From the NCBI GenBank assembly GCA_020724465.1, contig DYGX01000004.1, forward strand, positions 124,001-188,000: a stretch of DNA of 64,000 nucleotides, written 5' to 3'. Position numbers and translations under genes: made by a program. The notes beneath the pieces are model-generated. The model did no database searches. It saw only the letters and a list, made by a program, of their open reading frames with translations, and was not told where the DNA came from. Below, piece by piece: positions 7,401 through 15,107 of the stretch. Source of the stretch: Thermoflexus sp. (GTDB lineage: Bacteria > Chloroflexota > Anaerolineae > Aggregatilineales > Aggregatilineaceae). Each line of letters starts with the position of its first letter. Position 1 is the stretch's first letter.

Positions 7401-8867
7401 ATGATCCGTCTGGCCCATTCTGTCGCAACACCGGTTGTCGCGCTTGTGCTGGCCGTGATGCTCGCCGCAGCGCCGCTGGCCGCCTTCGCGCAGGATGGCG
7501 GGCCGCTCTGCCAGGGACTCAGCGTTGCGGACTGCCGCCGCCTGGAAAACGCGTTCATCGCCACGCAGCGCCTCGCCTCGGTCACCGTTCCGGCGTGGAG
7601 CGCCGAACTGTACCTGTCCGCCGAGGGAGAAAGTGTCTTCTTCGAGGCGCGCGGCTCCGCCGCCCTTTCCCTGCCCCCGGAGCTGACCACCCTGCGCGAC
7701 GCGTTCCTCGCCGTCGAGACCGTCACGCCGCGCACGGTCGTGCTGTTCCTCAACGAGATCGACAGCGCCACCGTGCAGACCATTCTCTCCGAGACGCTGC
7801 TGGCTTTTGTGGTGGACGACGCCGAGCTTGAGACGCCCGACGGGCTGGCCGCTGGCAGCGCCGCCGTGCTGCTCAAAGATGCCACGCTCTACCTCAACCT
7901 GCCGTCGCCCACGGGCGAAACGACCTGGTTCGGTCAGCCGCTTGAGCTGACCCCCGACGACCTGGCCGAGATCGACATGGCTCTGGCCGAACTGCGCGCC
8001 GGCCTGCCGAGCCCCGAGGTTCGCCGCGCGTTCGACGTCTTGGGCGGGCTGCTGCTCTTGCAGCAGGGCGTCGCGGCGGTGGCGCAGAGCCATCTGACCA
8101 CCACCCGCCTCTCCGACGAGGTGATCAACGCCCGTCCTATGGCGGTCTACGCCACCTCGCTCGACGTCAGGAGCCTGCTGGCCGATCCGGCGCTGGCCCC
8201 GGCCCTGTTGGCCCTGATCCAGGAAGCCGCCGCTCAGGATCCCACTCTGGAGCCGGTCGAGATCAACCAGGCGCAGCTTCGGCTGCTGCTTCTGGTGCTC
8301 AACCTGATGCTCTCCGAAGGCGCGCTGACCATCAGCTATCGCGTCGGGCTGGACGACAGGTACCTCTACCGCTTGCAGGCCGAAGGCGCGCTCGAACTCG
8401 ACCCGTCGATCTTCGCTACCAACGAGGATGATCCCACCGATCCGATCAGCCTGCGCTTCAGCTTCAGCCTCGACCTGGCCGATTTCGACGCGGTCGACCC
8501 CGCGCTCATCGAGACTCCCGAGCAGTTCTACCCCGGCGAGGCGCTCGATAGCTTCCTGGTCGGCACGCCGTCCCAGGTCGAGCAGGTGCTGGTCGTGGGC
8601 GAGGCGCTCGACGGCGAGCTGCCCGCCGACGGCGGCACGCACATCTACGCCCTGCCGCTTGAGGCCGGCCAGGCCGTCACCGTGTCCGTCGAATCCGACC
8701 GGTCCCTGCTGCTCAGCGCCTACGACGCCAACGCCTTCCTGATCGATTCGCTGTGGAGCTTTGCCCGGCTGCCGCTCAGCTTCGTGGCGGATTCGCCGGG
8801 GGTGTATTTCATCACCGTGGAGGGGCCCGCCGCGGCCCGCTACCGGATCACCATCGCCGCCGGATAG
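7401..8867 (+). CDS. Secreted protein with C-terminal PPC-like domain, paralogue of 5838-6836
   Basis: 488 residues from ATG at 7401 (CAGGAG 8 nt upstream). An in-frame ATG at 7359 would place extra residues ahead of the signal peptide and lacks a ribosome site. Signal peptide ends AAPLAAFA-Q. The mature N-terminus GPLCQGLSVADC repeats the block of the 5838 protein, so the two arose by duplication. The central part is helical/beta mixed. The last 100 or so residues (GEALDGELPADGGTHIYALP to YFITVEGPAAARYRITI) have the strand pattern of a bacterial pre-peptidase C-terminal (PPC) beta-sandwich, common on secreted proteins. Substrate or partner unknown. Confidence 0.82.
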   Translation: MIRLAHSVATPVVALVLAVMLAAAPLAAFAQDGGPLCQGLSVADCRRLENAFIATQRLASVTVPAWSAELYLSAEGESVFFEARGSAALSLPPELTTLRDAFLAVETVTPRTVVLFLNEIDSATVQTILSETLLAFVVDDAELETPDGLAAGSAAVLLKDATLYLNLPSPTGETTWFGQPLELTPDDLAEIDMALAELRAGLPSPEVRRAFDVLGGLLLLQQGVAAVAQSHLTTTRLSDEVINARPMAVYATSLDVRSLLADPALAPALLALIQEAAAQDPTLEPVEINQAQLRLLLLVLNLMLSEGALTISYRVGLDDRYLYRLQAEGALELDPSIFATNEDDPTDPISLRFSFSLDLADFDAVDPALIETPEQFYPGEALDSFLVGTPSQVEQVLVVGEALDGELPADGGTHIYALPLEAGQAVTVSVESDRSLLLSAYDANAFLIDSLWSFARLPLSFVADSPGVYFITVEGPAAARYRITIAAG

Positions 8868-9195
8868 CGCCGGGGTCGTGGTGCAGCGCGGCACGTTTTT
8901 ATCGCGATTTTACGGGTTTTATAGGCCCGCTTGATCGCCGCGCGGCATACTGGGATCAGGCAAGTCTGCGATCCGGCGGCGTGCCGTACCGCCAAACCGT
9001 TTCGCGTCTGCCGGGGGCCTCAGCCGCACAAGGCTCCGGGTTTCTCGTTCATAATGTTTCTCTCCTCTCTCGACGGGGGCGGGCTTCTCTTAGCGCCAGG
9101 AAGCCCGCCCCGGTTGTCCCGCGCCCGCGCCAAAACAAACAGGGCGAGGTGCCTCTCGCCCTGTCGCGTCCTGGATGCGGCGGTTCGCACCCTGC
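8868..9195. other. 328-bp spacer with hairpins and no clear gene
   Basis: Between convergent genes. It contains an AT-richer patch (8895-8925), a 12-bp perfect stem GGGGCGGGCTTC/GAAGCCCGCCCC (9076-9087 with 9100-9111), the terminator at 9131-9164, and a 10-codon minus-strand frame (9052-9020, MNEKPGALCG) preceded by GAGAGGAGAG whose reality is doubtful. Confidence 0.6.
9131..9164 (-). terminator. Intrinsic terminator of the alpha-oxoamine synthase gene
   Basis: 10-bp stem ACAGGGCGAG (9139-9148) with CTCGCCCTGT (9155-9164), loop of 6. Read leftward it is followed by TTGTTTTG. It lies 32 nt after the stop codon at 9196. Confidence 0.75.
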
Positions 9196-10404
9196 CTAAG
9201 GCGCGGTCTCCAGCGTCGCGGATTCGGGGATCAGATCGAGGTTGTGTCCCACGATCTCCAGCGCCTTGAGCGCCCGATCCAGATGCTCGGTTGTGTGCGT
9301 CGCCATATAGCTGGTGCGCAGTAGACTGCTGTTCGGCGGGACTCCCGGCGGCACTACCGGGTTGGTGTAGACGCCGTTCTCGATCAGGGCGTGCCACGCC
9401 AGCACCGTGCGATACTCGTCGCGGATCATCAGCGGGATGATCGGCGTCTGGCTGGGGCCGGTATCGTAGCCCAGCCGGTGCAGCCCGGCGCGCATGTAGT
9501 TCGCGTTGTCCCATAGCCGCCGCACGTGCTCCGGCTCGTTTTCGATGATATCCAGCGCCGCCAGCACCGTCGCCGCGTTGGGCGCCGGCAGGCTGGCGCT
9601 GAACATCAGCGAGCGGGCGTGATGCTGCACGTAGTGCATCACCTCGGCGCTGCCCGCGATGAACCCGCCGATGGACGCGAACGACTTGCTGAATGTGCCC
9701 ATGATCAGGTCGACCTCGTCCGTCAACCCGAAGTGCGCGGCGGTGCCCCGCCCGTCGGCCAGCACGCCCAGGCTGTGCGCGTCGTCCACCATAATCCGCG
9801 CGCCATGCCGCTTAGCGATCTCGACCAGCTGCGGCAGGGGCGCAATATCGCCCCCCATGCTGTACACGCCGTCCACCACCACCAGCTTGCCCGCGTCCTG
9901 GGGCAGCCGGCTCAGCACGCGATCCAGGCTGTCCGGATCGTTGTGGTTGAAACGTCGCATTTCGCCCCGGCTCATGAAGCAGCCATCGACGATGCTGGCG
10001 TGATCATCCTTGTCGATGATCACGAAGTCGCCCTTCTGAACCAGCGCCGAAATCGTCCCCACGTTGGTCTGATAGCCGGTTGGGAAGACCAGCGCCGCCT
10101 CTTTGCCGACAAAAGCGGCCAGCCGCCGGTCCAGTTCCAGGTGCAGCTCAAGCGTGCCGTTCAAAAAGCGGCTCCCGGTGCAGCTCGTGCCGTAGCGCTC
10201 GATGGCTTCAATCGCCGCCTGGCGCACCTTCGGGTGTGTGGTCAGCCCCAGGTAGTTGTTGGAGCCGATCATCACCACTTCCTTGCCACGGAACACGGCT
10301 ATCGTGCCTTCAGAGTCGCTCAGCGGCTGGAAGAAGGGGTACAGACCCAGTTCCATTGCCTCCTTCGCGCGCGTGAAGGTCCGCGTCTTTTCAAACAGGT
10401 CCAT
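9196..10404 (-). CDS. Alpha-oxoamine synthase (BioF / Kbl / serine palmitoyltransferase family)
   Basis: 402 residues. PLP enzyme joining an amino acid to an acyl-CoA with loss of CO2. Visible: SNNYLGLTTHPKV, GTSCTGSRFLNGT, the DDAHSLGVL aspartate motif, and the PLP lysine in GTFSKSFASIGGF. PNSSLLRTSYMATHT follows near the C-terminus. The lysine region and LMFSASLPAPNAATV match serine palmitoyltransferase-like members of Bacteroidetes better than BioF, so 3-ketosphinganine synthesis is possible; 2-amino-3-ketobutyrate ligase and AON synthase remain alternatives. No acyl carrier protein, biotin gene or threonine dehydrogenase is adjacent, so context does not decide. Single-gene unit with its own terminator. 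Confidence 0.9.
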   Translation of the reverse strand: MDLFEKTRTFTRAKEAMELGLYPFFQPLSDSEGTIAVFRGKEVVMIGSNNYLGLTTHPKVRQAAIEAIERYGTSCTGSRFLNGTLELHLELDRRLAAFVGKEAALVFPTGYQTNVGTISALVQKGDFVIIDKDDHASIVDGCFMSRGEMRRFNHNDPDSLDRVLSRLPQDAGKLVVVDGVYSMGGDIAPLPQLVEIAKRHGARIMVDDAHSLGVLADGRGTAAHFGLTDEVDLIMGTFSKSFASIGGFIAGSAEVMHYVQHHARSLMFSASLPAPNAATVLAALDIIENEPEHVRRLWDNANYMRAGLHRLGYDTGPSQTPIIPLMIRDEYRTVLAWHALIENGVYTNPVVPPGVPPNSSLLRTSYMATHTTEHLDRALKALEIVGHNLDLIPESATLETAP

Positions 10405-10622
10405 GGTCTTTCGTGTCCTCTCTGCCCGTCAAACACAAAACACAACGGGGAAACTGTTCTTCTATACGCTCAATAAGTAGTTGAGGCGAGCGCATCCCCC
10501 GCGCCCGCCCGGCAAGAAAACATGCCTTGTCTCCATTCTAGCGAACAGGGGAAAAGTTGGCGACAAGTGGACTTAGCCAAATTCACCAGCCGCCAGCCGC
10601 GGCAAACCGGTCGCTCCGGCAG

Positions 10623-11465
10623 TCACCACACCAGGTCATCGGGCGAGAGGTCGCCGGTGAAACGGTCATCGGGCGGCGGCTCGTCGCCGTTTGGGGCGGG
10701 CCGCAGCGTGCCGGGGCGCTCGATCAGCGTGGGCTGCTCGCTGGCACTGCCCGACTGCTCGCCGGCGCGCCGCGGCGGGAACCAGACCGCTTCCAGCCAG
10801 TCCGCCAGCGCGGCGACCATGTCCGGCGTCATGCGCGCCCCTGCCTCGAACCCCGCCGGAGCAAAAGCGTAGATCCGCGCGAACAGCTCGCGCACCACGA
10901 AGATCACATACGGCCGCTCCCAACGCGCCCGCGTCCACAGGAACGTGATCCCGTTTTCGCGCCGCAACAGATCCAGCCAGCGCCGCCGCTCCTCGTCCAC
11001 AAGCGGATCGATGTGGAAGCTCAGCCCCATCATGCTCATCAGCGTGAAGGAAAACTCGACCGCCGCGCCGTTCTTCCCACCCACCGGCGCGCCGACGGTC
11101 ATCAGCGCCGAATCGTCCTGGCTGGAGAAATACGCCGTCGTGCGGCGGATGACCGGCTCGCCGGGCGCGGGCACGAAGCGCACGTGCGACAGCAGCGGCG
11201 CGTGCACATACCGCTGCGCCAGCTCCTCGTCCAGATCGGTTTCCCCCGTGAAAAACCGCAGGAGCGTGGGCGGGGCAGCCGTCCGCAGCGTGGCGTGGTG
11301 CCCGCTGAGCCGTAGTTCTCGTGCCAGCCGCTGCCGGTCCTCATTCGTCACGCGCCGGATGAACTCGCGCGTCCGCCGGATCAGCTCGTCAGCCGGCAAA
11401 TCGTTCAGCGAGGTCATGGTGTAATCCGCGTCAATCAGCCTATCGCCGTCGCGTTTGTCGGCCAT
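10623..11465 (-). CDS. Conserved-looking hypothetical protein
   Basis: 280 residues from ATG at 11465 (MADKRDGDRLID), which has AAAGGA 7 nt upstream; a further upstream start at 11759 is not credible. Soluble, no signal or membrane segment. The middle is well-ordered (residues 40-215: LLRFFTGETDLDEELAQRYV, FSFTLMSMMGLSFHIDPLVD, FLWTRARWERPYVIFVVREL). The C-terminal 65 residues are Pro/Gly/Asp-rich and probably disordered. No family recognised. It is divergent from the LexA-like gene; the 308-bp region between them (11466-11773) contains that gene's promoter and SOS box. Confidence 0.75.
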   Translation of the reverse strand: MADKRDGDRLIDADYTMTSLNDLPADELIRRTREFIRRVTNEDRQRLARELRLSGHHATLRTAAPPTLLRFFTGETDLDEELAQRYVHAPLLSHVRFVPAPGEPVIRRTTAYFSSQDDSALMTVGAPVGGKNGAAVEFSFTLMSMMGLSFHIDPLVDEERRRWLDLLRRENGITFLWTRARWERPYVIFVVRELFARIYAFAPAGFEAGARMTPDMVAALADWLEAVWFPPRRAGEQSGSASEQPTLIERPGTLRPAPNGDEPPPDDRFTGDLSPDDLVW

Positions 11466-11605
11466 ACCGGTCCTTTCACCGCCTCGAAGGCCGATTATAT
11501 GCCACCCCGCCCGAAAGCAAAAGCGCGGTCCGGCCCCCTGGCAGCCGCAAGGTAAAATGCGGGTTAGAGAATCGCTAGGATACCGTTTGCTCCACGGACT
11601 GCCCA

Positions 11606-11635
11606 TTGACAGCCCGTCGCTCGGTCCCTTATACT
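11606..11635 (+). promoter_or_regulatory. Near-consensus promoter of the LexA-domain gene
   Basis: TTGACA (11606-11611), 18-bp spacer, TATACT (11630-11635): one of the best sigma-70-type promoters in the window. Predicted transcription start is near 11642, leaving a leader of about 130 nt. Confidence 0.8.
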
Positions 11636-11647
11636 CAAAACAGGATG

Positions 11648-11661
11648 CGAACAAATGTTCT
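11648..11661 (+). promoter_or_regulatory. SOS (LexA) box of Gram-positive type
   Basis: CGAACAAATGTTCT matches 13 of 14 positions of the B. subtilis-type LexA consensus CGAACRNRYGTTYC, including the GAAC-N4-GTTC dyad. It covers about +7 to +20 of the predicted transcript, where a bound repressor would block RNA polymerase. Confidence 0.7.
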
Positions 11662-11695
11662 TGTATCGGTAGCACCTGGGTGAGTGGGGACGGCC

Positions 11696-11764
11696 ATGAT
11701 CCGGCACTGTGACCGGGGCCAGCACGCACGAGCAGTCCAACAACCAGGCCAGCCGTCACGGTGA
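11696..11764 (+). other. Possible 22-codon leader ORF
   Basis: ATG at 11696 to TGA at 11762-11764 within the leader of the LexA-domain gene, ending 9 nt before its start codon. A GTGGGGA sequence precedes it. It could couple translation to the next gene, or be chance. Confidence 0.25.
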
Positions 11765-11773
11765 GGGAGCGCG

Positions 11774-12007
11774 ATGGGCGACGATAACCCCACCAACCGC
11801 GAGCTGGTTTTCGCGTTTATCGTCAACTACAAGCGGGCGCACGACGGCCTGTCACCCTCGATTCAGGAGATCGCCGAGGGCTGCCGCCTGAGCGAATCCA
11901 CGGTCAAATACCATCTGCTCATGCTGGAGCGCGACGACCGCATCCGCGTGGTGGGCCGCCGCGCCATCGAGGTCACCGGCGGCATCTGGGACCTGCCGGA
12001 TTATTGA
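11774..12007 (+). CDS. Stand-alone LexA-type winged-helix DNA-binding domain
   Basis: 77 residues. The whole protein aligns by eye with the N-terminal DNA-binding domain of LexA: NRELVFAFIVNYKRAHDGLSP, SIQEIAEGCRLSESTVKYHL (recognition helix) and LMLERDDRIRVVGRRAI. The S24 self-cleaving peptidase domain of real LexA (Ala-Gly site, Ser/Lys dyad) is absent; the protein ends with TGA after GGIWDLPDY. GAGGGAG precedes the ATG by 5 nt. It is transcribed from a strong promoter with an SOS box just downstream of the -10, so it is probably induced by DNA damage and may bind LexA-like sites itself. Being unable to self-cleave, it would not respond to RecA directly. Alternatively a general small wHTH regulator. 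Confidence 0.85.
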   Translation: MGDDNPTNRELVFAFIVNYKRAHDGLSPSIQEIAEGCRLSESTVKYHLLMLERDDRIRVVGRRAIEVTGGIWDLPDY

Positions 12008-12020
12008 GGGTGCTAGCCGC

Positions 12021-12737
12021 TCACTCAAACGCCACCGTCTCGACCGTGATCCCGTCCGGCGCGACCGCGACCGCCAGCACCCCGAAGCGCGCCCCCGGCT
12101 GCCCGAAGGCTGCGATCACCTGCGCGGTGGCCGCCTGCTCAATCGTCGCCCGCAGGTTTTCGAGCAGCTCGGACTCGAACGCCGCGCCCGTATCCGTGAA
12201 CACCGCCTCGATCACCCGCACCGCGACGCGCCCTTCGACCGCCTCAAGCGCCAGCCGCAGCCGCAGCGGGCGCGCGCTGGCCGGGTTCCCCCGCGCCTCG
12301 TACCACTGCGCCGTGGCGATCACCTCGCCCTCGCCCAGCGCAAACTGGGGCGACGCCGCGAACAAGTCTCCCGCCGCGCCGCCGATCAGCGCCTGCACGC
12401 CGTCCGCCAGCGCCGCCGCGTCCAGCGTCAGGACCGGTCCCGGCGGGGTCGGCGTGGGCGGCTCCGGCGAGGGCGTGTACGTCGGCCTGGCAAACGGGGT
12501 GGCTGTGGGCCGCGTGCGCGTCACCGCCGCGGTCGGTTGCGCCGGGGGCGGCGTCAGCGTGGGGACGGGCGTCCAGGTGGGCGGCAGCGTACGCGCCGGG
12601 AGCGGTGTCGCCGCTTGAGACGGCGTGCCGGTTGCCGTAGGCGCCGGTTCGCCGCCCCCCGCGCCGCCACAACCTGCCATCAGCAGCGCCGCGCCTATCC
12701 CCAGTGCGATCACGCCCGCAGTCGGCAACCCCCTCAT
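12021..12737 (-). CDS. Lipoprotein with Pro/Thr linker
   Basis: 238 residues from ATG at 12737, chosen because it begins a clean lipoprotein signal (MRGLPTAGVIALGIGAALLM, lipobox MAGC). About 70 residues of Thr/Pro-rich linker follow (TPPPAQPTAAVTRTRPTATP), then a 110-residue globular domain (VLTLDAAALADGVQAL to GITVETVAF). This domain has the pattern of Chloroflexota cell-surface proteins, but I do not recognise a family. The start is 5 nt from the stop of the receptor-like gene upstream (12743), so the two are one operon and may work as a surface pair. Confidence 0.82.
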   Translation of the reverse strand: MRGLPTAGVIALGIGAALLMAGCGGAGGGEPAPTATGTPSQAATPLPARTLPPTWTPVPTLTPPPAQPTAAVTRTRPTATPFARPTYTPSPEPPTPTPPGPVLTLDAAALADGVQALIGGAAGDLFAASPQFALGEGEVIATAQWYEARGNPASARPLRLRLALEAVEGRVAVRVIEAVFTDTGAAFESELLENLRATIEQAATAQVIAAFGQPGARFGVLAVAVAPDGITVETVAFE

Positions 12738-12742
12738 GACTC

Positions 12743-14833
12743 TCACTCCCCCCACACCGGCAAGCGTGCCGGGTCGCACGCGCCGCCGTAGAGCGCCGCC
12801 TCGTCCAGATCGTCCGGCAGCCGCACCCACCCGCTGACCGTCTCGCCCGCCGCCGTCACGCCGATCACTGCCCGCCAGCGCGTGTCGGGGTCTGCCAGCC
12901 GCGCCCGGACCGCCGCCCACGCGGGCAGATCGTCGGCGCGCCGCCGGGATGCCTCGTCCGGCGCGGCATAGACGGGCAGGCGCAGCCCCGCCGGGCGCTC
13001 GATCACCAGGCAGGCCACCGGCTGTGCGTCGCGCGTCGCCTCAGCAGCGATCCACCTATCCTGCGTGGCGCGCAGCGCCGCGTTGTCCGCCTCCGCGTCC
13101 GCCAGCGCGGTCGCCAGTTGGGGCGCCAGCGCCGCCAAGGTCTCCGCCTGCGTCCGCGCCACACGCGTCGCCGCCTGCGCCGCGGGGTCAAGCGGCGTCG
13201 GCGTCGCGGTCGCCTGCGCCATGCGGTAAGCCTCCAGCCCGGCCACGCCCAGCCAGAACCCGACCGCCAGCGCCGCCAGCGCCACCCCGATCAGCGCCGG
13301 GATGGCCAGCGCCCGCCGCGTGGCGTCCGCGCTCGCCGGGCGCGGCGCGATCGTCACCGGGGCGCTCCACGCGCTCGCCGTGCGCTCGTCGTCCATCCCG
13401 CGCAGCGCCCGCACCTGGTAGCTCGCCGGACCGTCTGCGGCCGGACACGACGCCTCGCCGCTGAAGACCGACTCGCCCTGCTCCGGGTCGCGCCCCACAG
13501 GCGTCACGCGGATCTCATACGTGCGCGCGCCGGGGACGCGCTCCCACGCCAGCCGCCGCGCCGTGATCTCGCTAAAGACCGGCGTCGCCAGCCGGGTCGG
13601 GGCGCGGACCGGCTCGCTCCACACCGAGGGCATCCCCGGCGCGTACAGCGCATTGATCGCCCGCACCCGGAAATAGCGCCCCAGCGCCGTGTCGCCCGGC
13701 AGCGTAACTTCGGCCCGCTCGCCCCGATACACGACCGCGGCGTCGGGCGGCGCGAAGCCGTCCTCTGGCGCGGCCTCGACCTCGTACCCCGACGCCGCCG
13801 GGACCGGCGTCCAGCTCAGCCGCAGCGCGTCTTCGCGCGCCCAACGGATCGGCGCCAGCACGGGAACCGGCAGCGTCAGCGGCAGAGCCGCCACCGGCGC
13901 GCTCGGCGCCCCCCATGCCCCGCCGACCAGCGGCACGACCCGGTAATAGCGCGCTCCGTCCGGCGGCGGAGCGAAGCGATAGCTGACCTGGCGCCCGTCC
14001 GTCAACTCCGCCAGCAGGCTCGGCGCCCCGAAGTCCGGCGTCGGCGCTTCCTCGATCCGGTAGCCGGTCGCTTCAGCAAGCTGGTCCCAGGCCAGCTCGC
14101 AGGCCGCCGGCTCCACCCAGCGACAGCGCACCACAATCTGATCCCCGACGATCACGACCGGCTCGATCCACAGGTCGAACACGGCCAGGTCCCCGCGCGC
14201 GCCGTCGCTCAGCGCGTCCAGCGCCAGGCCGATTTCCGGCGTGGTCATCTCCGGCAGGTCAGGGATCAGCGAGGACGCGCTGCGGCTCAGCACCACCAGC
14301 CGCGCCGCGTCGTAGAGCGTGCCGCTGAAGCTGTGCAGCGCGGGCAGATCGCGCCCCGCGCCGGGCGTCCAGACGTCATCATCCTGCATCGAGGTGTCGA
14401 GCGCCAGCGGGCGGCCACGCGCTCCGAACAGGCACACCCCTTCCATGCCGAGCCACGCCAGCGCCATGCGGCCCCCAGACGGCGCGCGATCCAGGCGTCC
14501 GCAGGCGAACCGCACCGCGCCCGCCGGGGCGACTTCCCACTGCGGCGCGTCCGCCAGCCAGTCGTACAGCACGCCGGGCCATGCCGCGCTCCCCTCGCCG
14601 GGCTGCGTCCAGAGAAACTCTGCCACGCACTCGGCCAGAAACGCCGCCCCCTCGCCTTCGGCTATGGCAAAGGCCAGCCGCTCGGCGTCCTGCACTGCGT
14701 GGAACGCCGCCCGCGCCGAGGGGCTATCGTCTGCCCCACGGCGGTAGAACGCGCCCCACCGGCCGTGCGCGCTGCGTCCCCGGTCCTCGGACCGGGCATC
14801 GGGACCTACGATCGTGCGCTGGAGTGATGTCAT
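12743..14833 (-). CDS. Membrane protein: degenerate PP2C-like domain, FnIII repeats, C-terminal SH3-like domain
   Basis: 696 residues. Residues 1-220 follow the layout of a PP2C phosphatase (MALAWLGMEGVCLFGARGRP where the GDSR strand should be, and LYDAARLVVLSRSASSLIPD where the SDGL strand should be) but lack the metal-binding aspartates. Three FnIII-like segments follow (LAWDQLAEATGYRI, LSWTPVPAASGYEVE, LAWERVPGARTYEIR; about 240-515). Then come one transmembrane helix (ALIGVALAALAVGFWLGVAG), a helical stretch rich in Ala/Thr, and a C-terminal SH3-like domain (LRLPVYAAPDEASRR to WVRL). Orientation is probably N-inside. It heads a two-gene operon with the lipoprotein. A non-catalytic sensor or scaffold is inferred. 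Confidence 0.78.
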   Translation of the reverse strand: MTSLQRTIVGPDARSEDRGRSAHGRWGAFYRRGADDSPSARAAFHAVQDAERLAFAIAEGEGAAFLAECVAEFLWTQPGEGSAAWPGVLYDWLADAPQWEVAPAGAVRFACGRLDRAPSGGRMALAWLGMEGVCLFGARGRPLALDTSMQDDDVWTPGAGRDLPALHSFSGTLYDAARLVVLSRSASSLIPDLPEMTTPEIGLALDALSDGARGDLAVFDLWIEPVVIVGDQIVVRCRWVEPAACELAWDQLAEATGYRIEEAPTPDFGAPSLLAELTDGRQVSYRFAPPPDGARYYRVVPLVGGAWGAPSAPVAALPLTLPVPVLAPIRWAREDALRLSWTPVPAASGYEVEAAPEDGFAPPDAAVVYRGERAEVTLPGDTALGRYFRVRAINALYAPGMPSVWSEPVRAPTRLATPVFSEITARRLAWERVPGARTYEIRVTPVGRDPEQGESVFSGEASCPAADGPASYQVRALRGMDDERTASAWSAPVTIAPRPASADATRRALAIPALIGVALAALAVGFWLGVAGLEAYRMAQATATPTPLDPAAQAATRVARTQAETLAALAPQLATALADAEADNAALRATQDRWIAAEATRDAQPVACLVIERPAGLRLPVYAAPDEASRRRADDLPAWAAVRARLADPDTRWRAVIGVTAAGETVSGWVRLPDDLDEAALYGGACDPARLPVWGE

Positions 14834-14959
14834 CGCGACCTGGCAAATCTGCCAGCAGACTGCCCGTAGTGTATGCAGCCGGCGTCATTCGGGCAAATGC
14901 CGAAGCGCCGGGAAGTACGAGCGGGACGTGAGCGCCGGGTGAATTTCTCGCGTGAGAGG

Positions 14960-15019
14960 CTCTCAAAAGCTCTCAAAATGCGTTTCCGATAGCTTTTGAG
15001 AGATCAACGCCTGTATAAA
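14960..15019 (+). promoter_or_regulatory. Promoter and operator region of the OB-fold gene pair
   Basis: A 12-bp perfect inverted repeat CTCTCAAAAGCT (14960-14971) / AGCTTTTGAGAG (14991-15002), plus an extra GCTCTCAAAA copy at 14969-14978. The right arm TTTTGAGAG is followed, after exactly 11 bp, by TATAAA (15014-15019). The same TTTTGAGAG-N11-(-10) order occurs upstream of the mevalonate operon at 54242-54217. Confidence 0.6.
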
Positions 15020-15038
15020 TTGTGCGACGTGACACAAT
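15019..15038 (+). promoter_or_regulatory. Dyad overlapping the transcription start
   Basis: ATTGTG (15019-15024), 8-bp gap, CACAAT (15033-15038): perfect 6-bp arms centred just after the predicted start. A CRP/FNR-class or other dimeric regulator could repress from here. Confidence 0.4.
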
Positions 15039-15107
15039 CGAGCGCGCCGGCGGCAGTCTGCATCGCCCGCGCGCTGGGATCAAGGGGATTGAGGTAGGGA
15101 GACAGAC

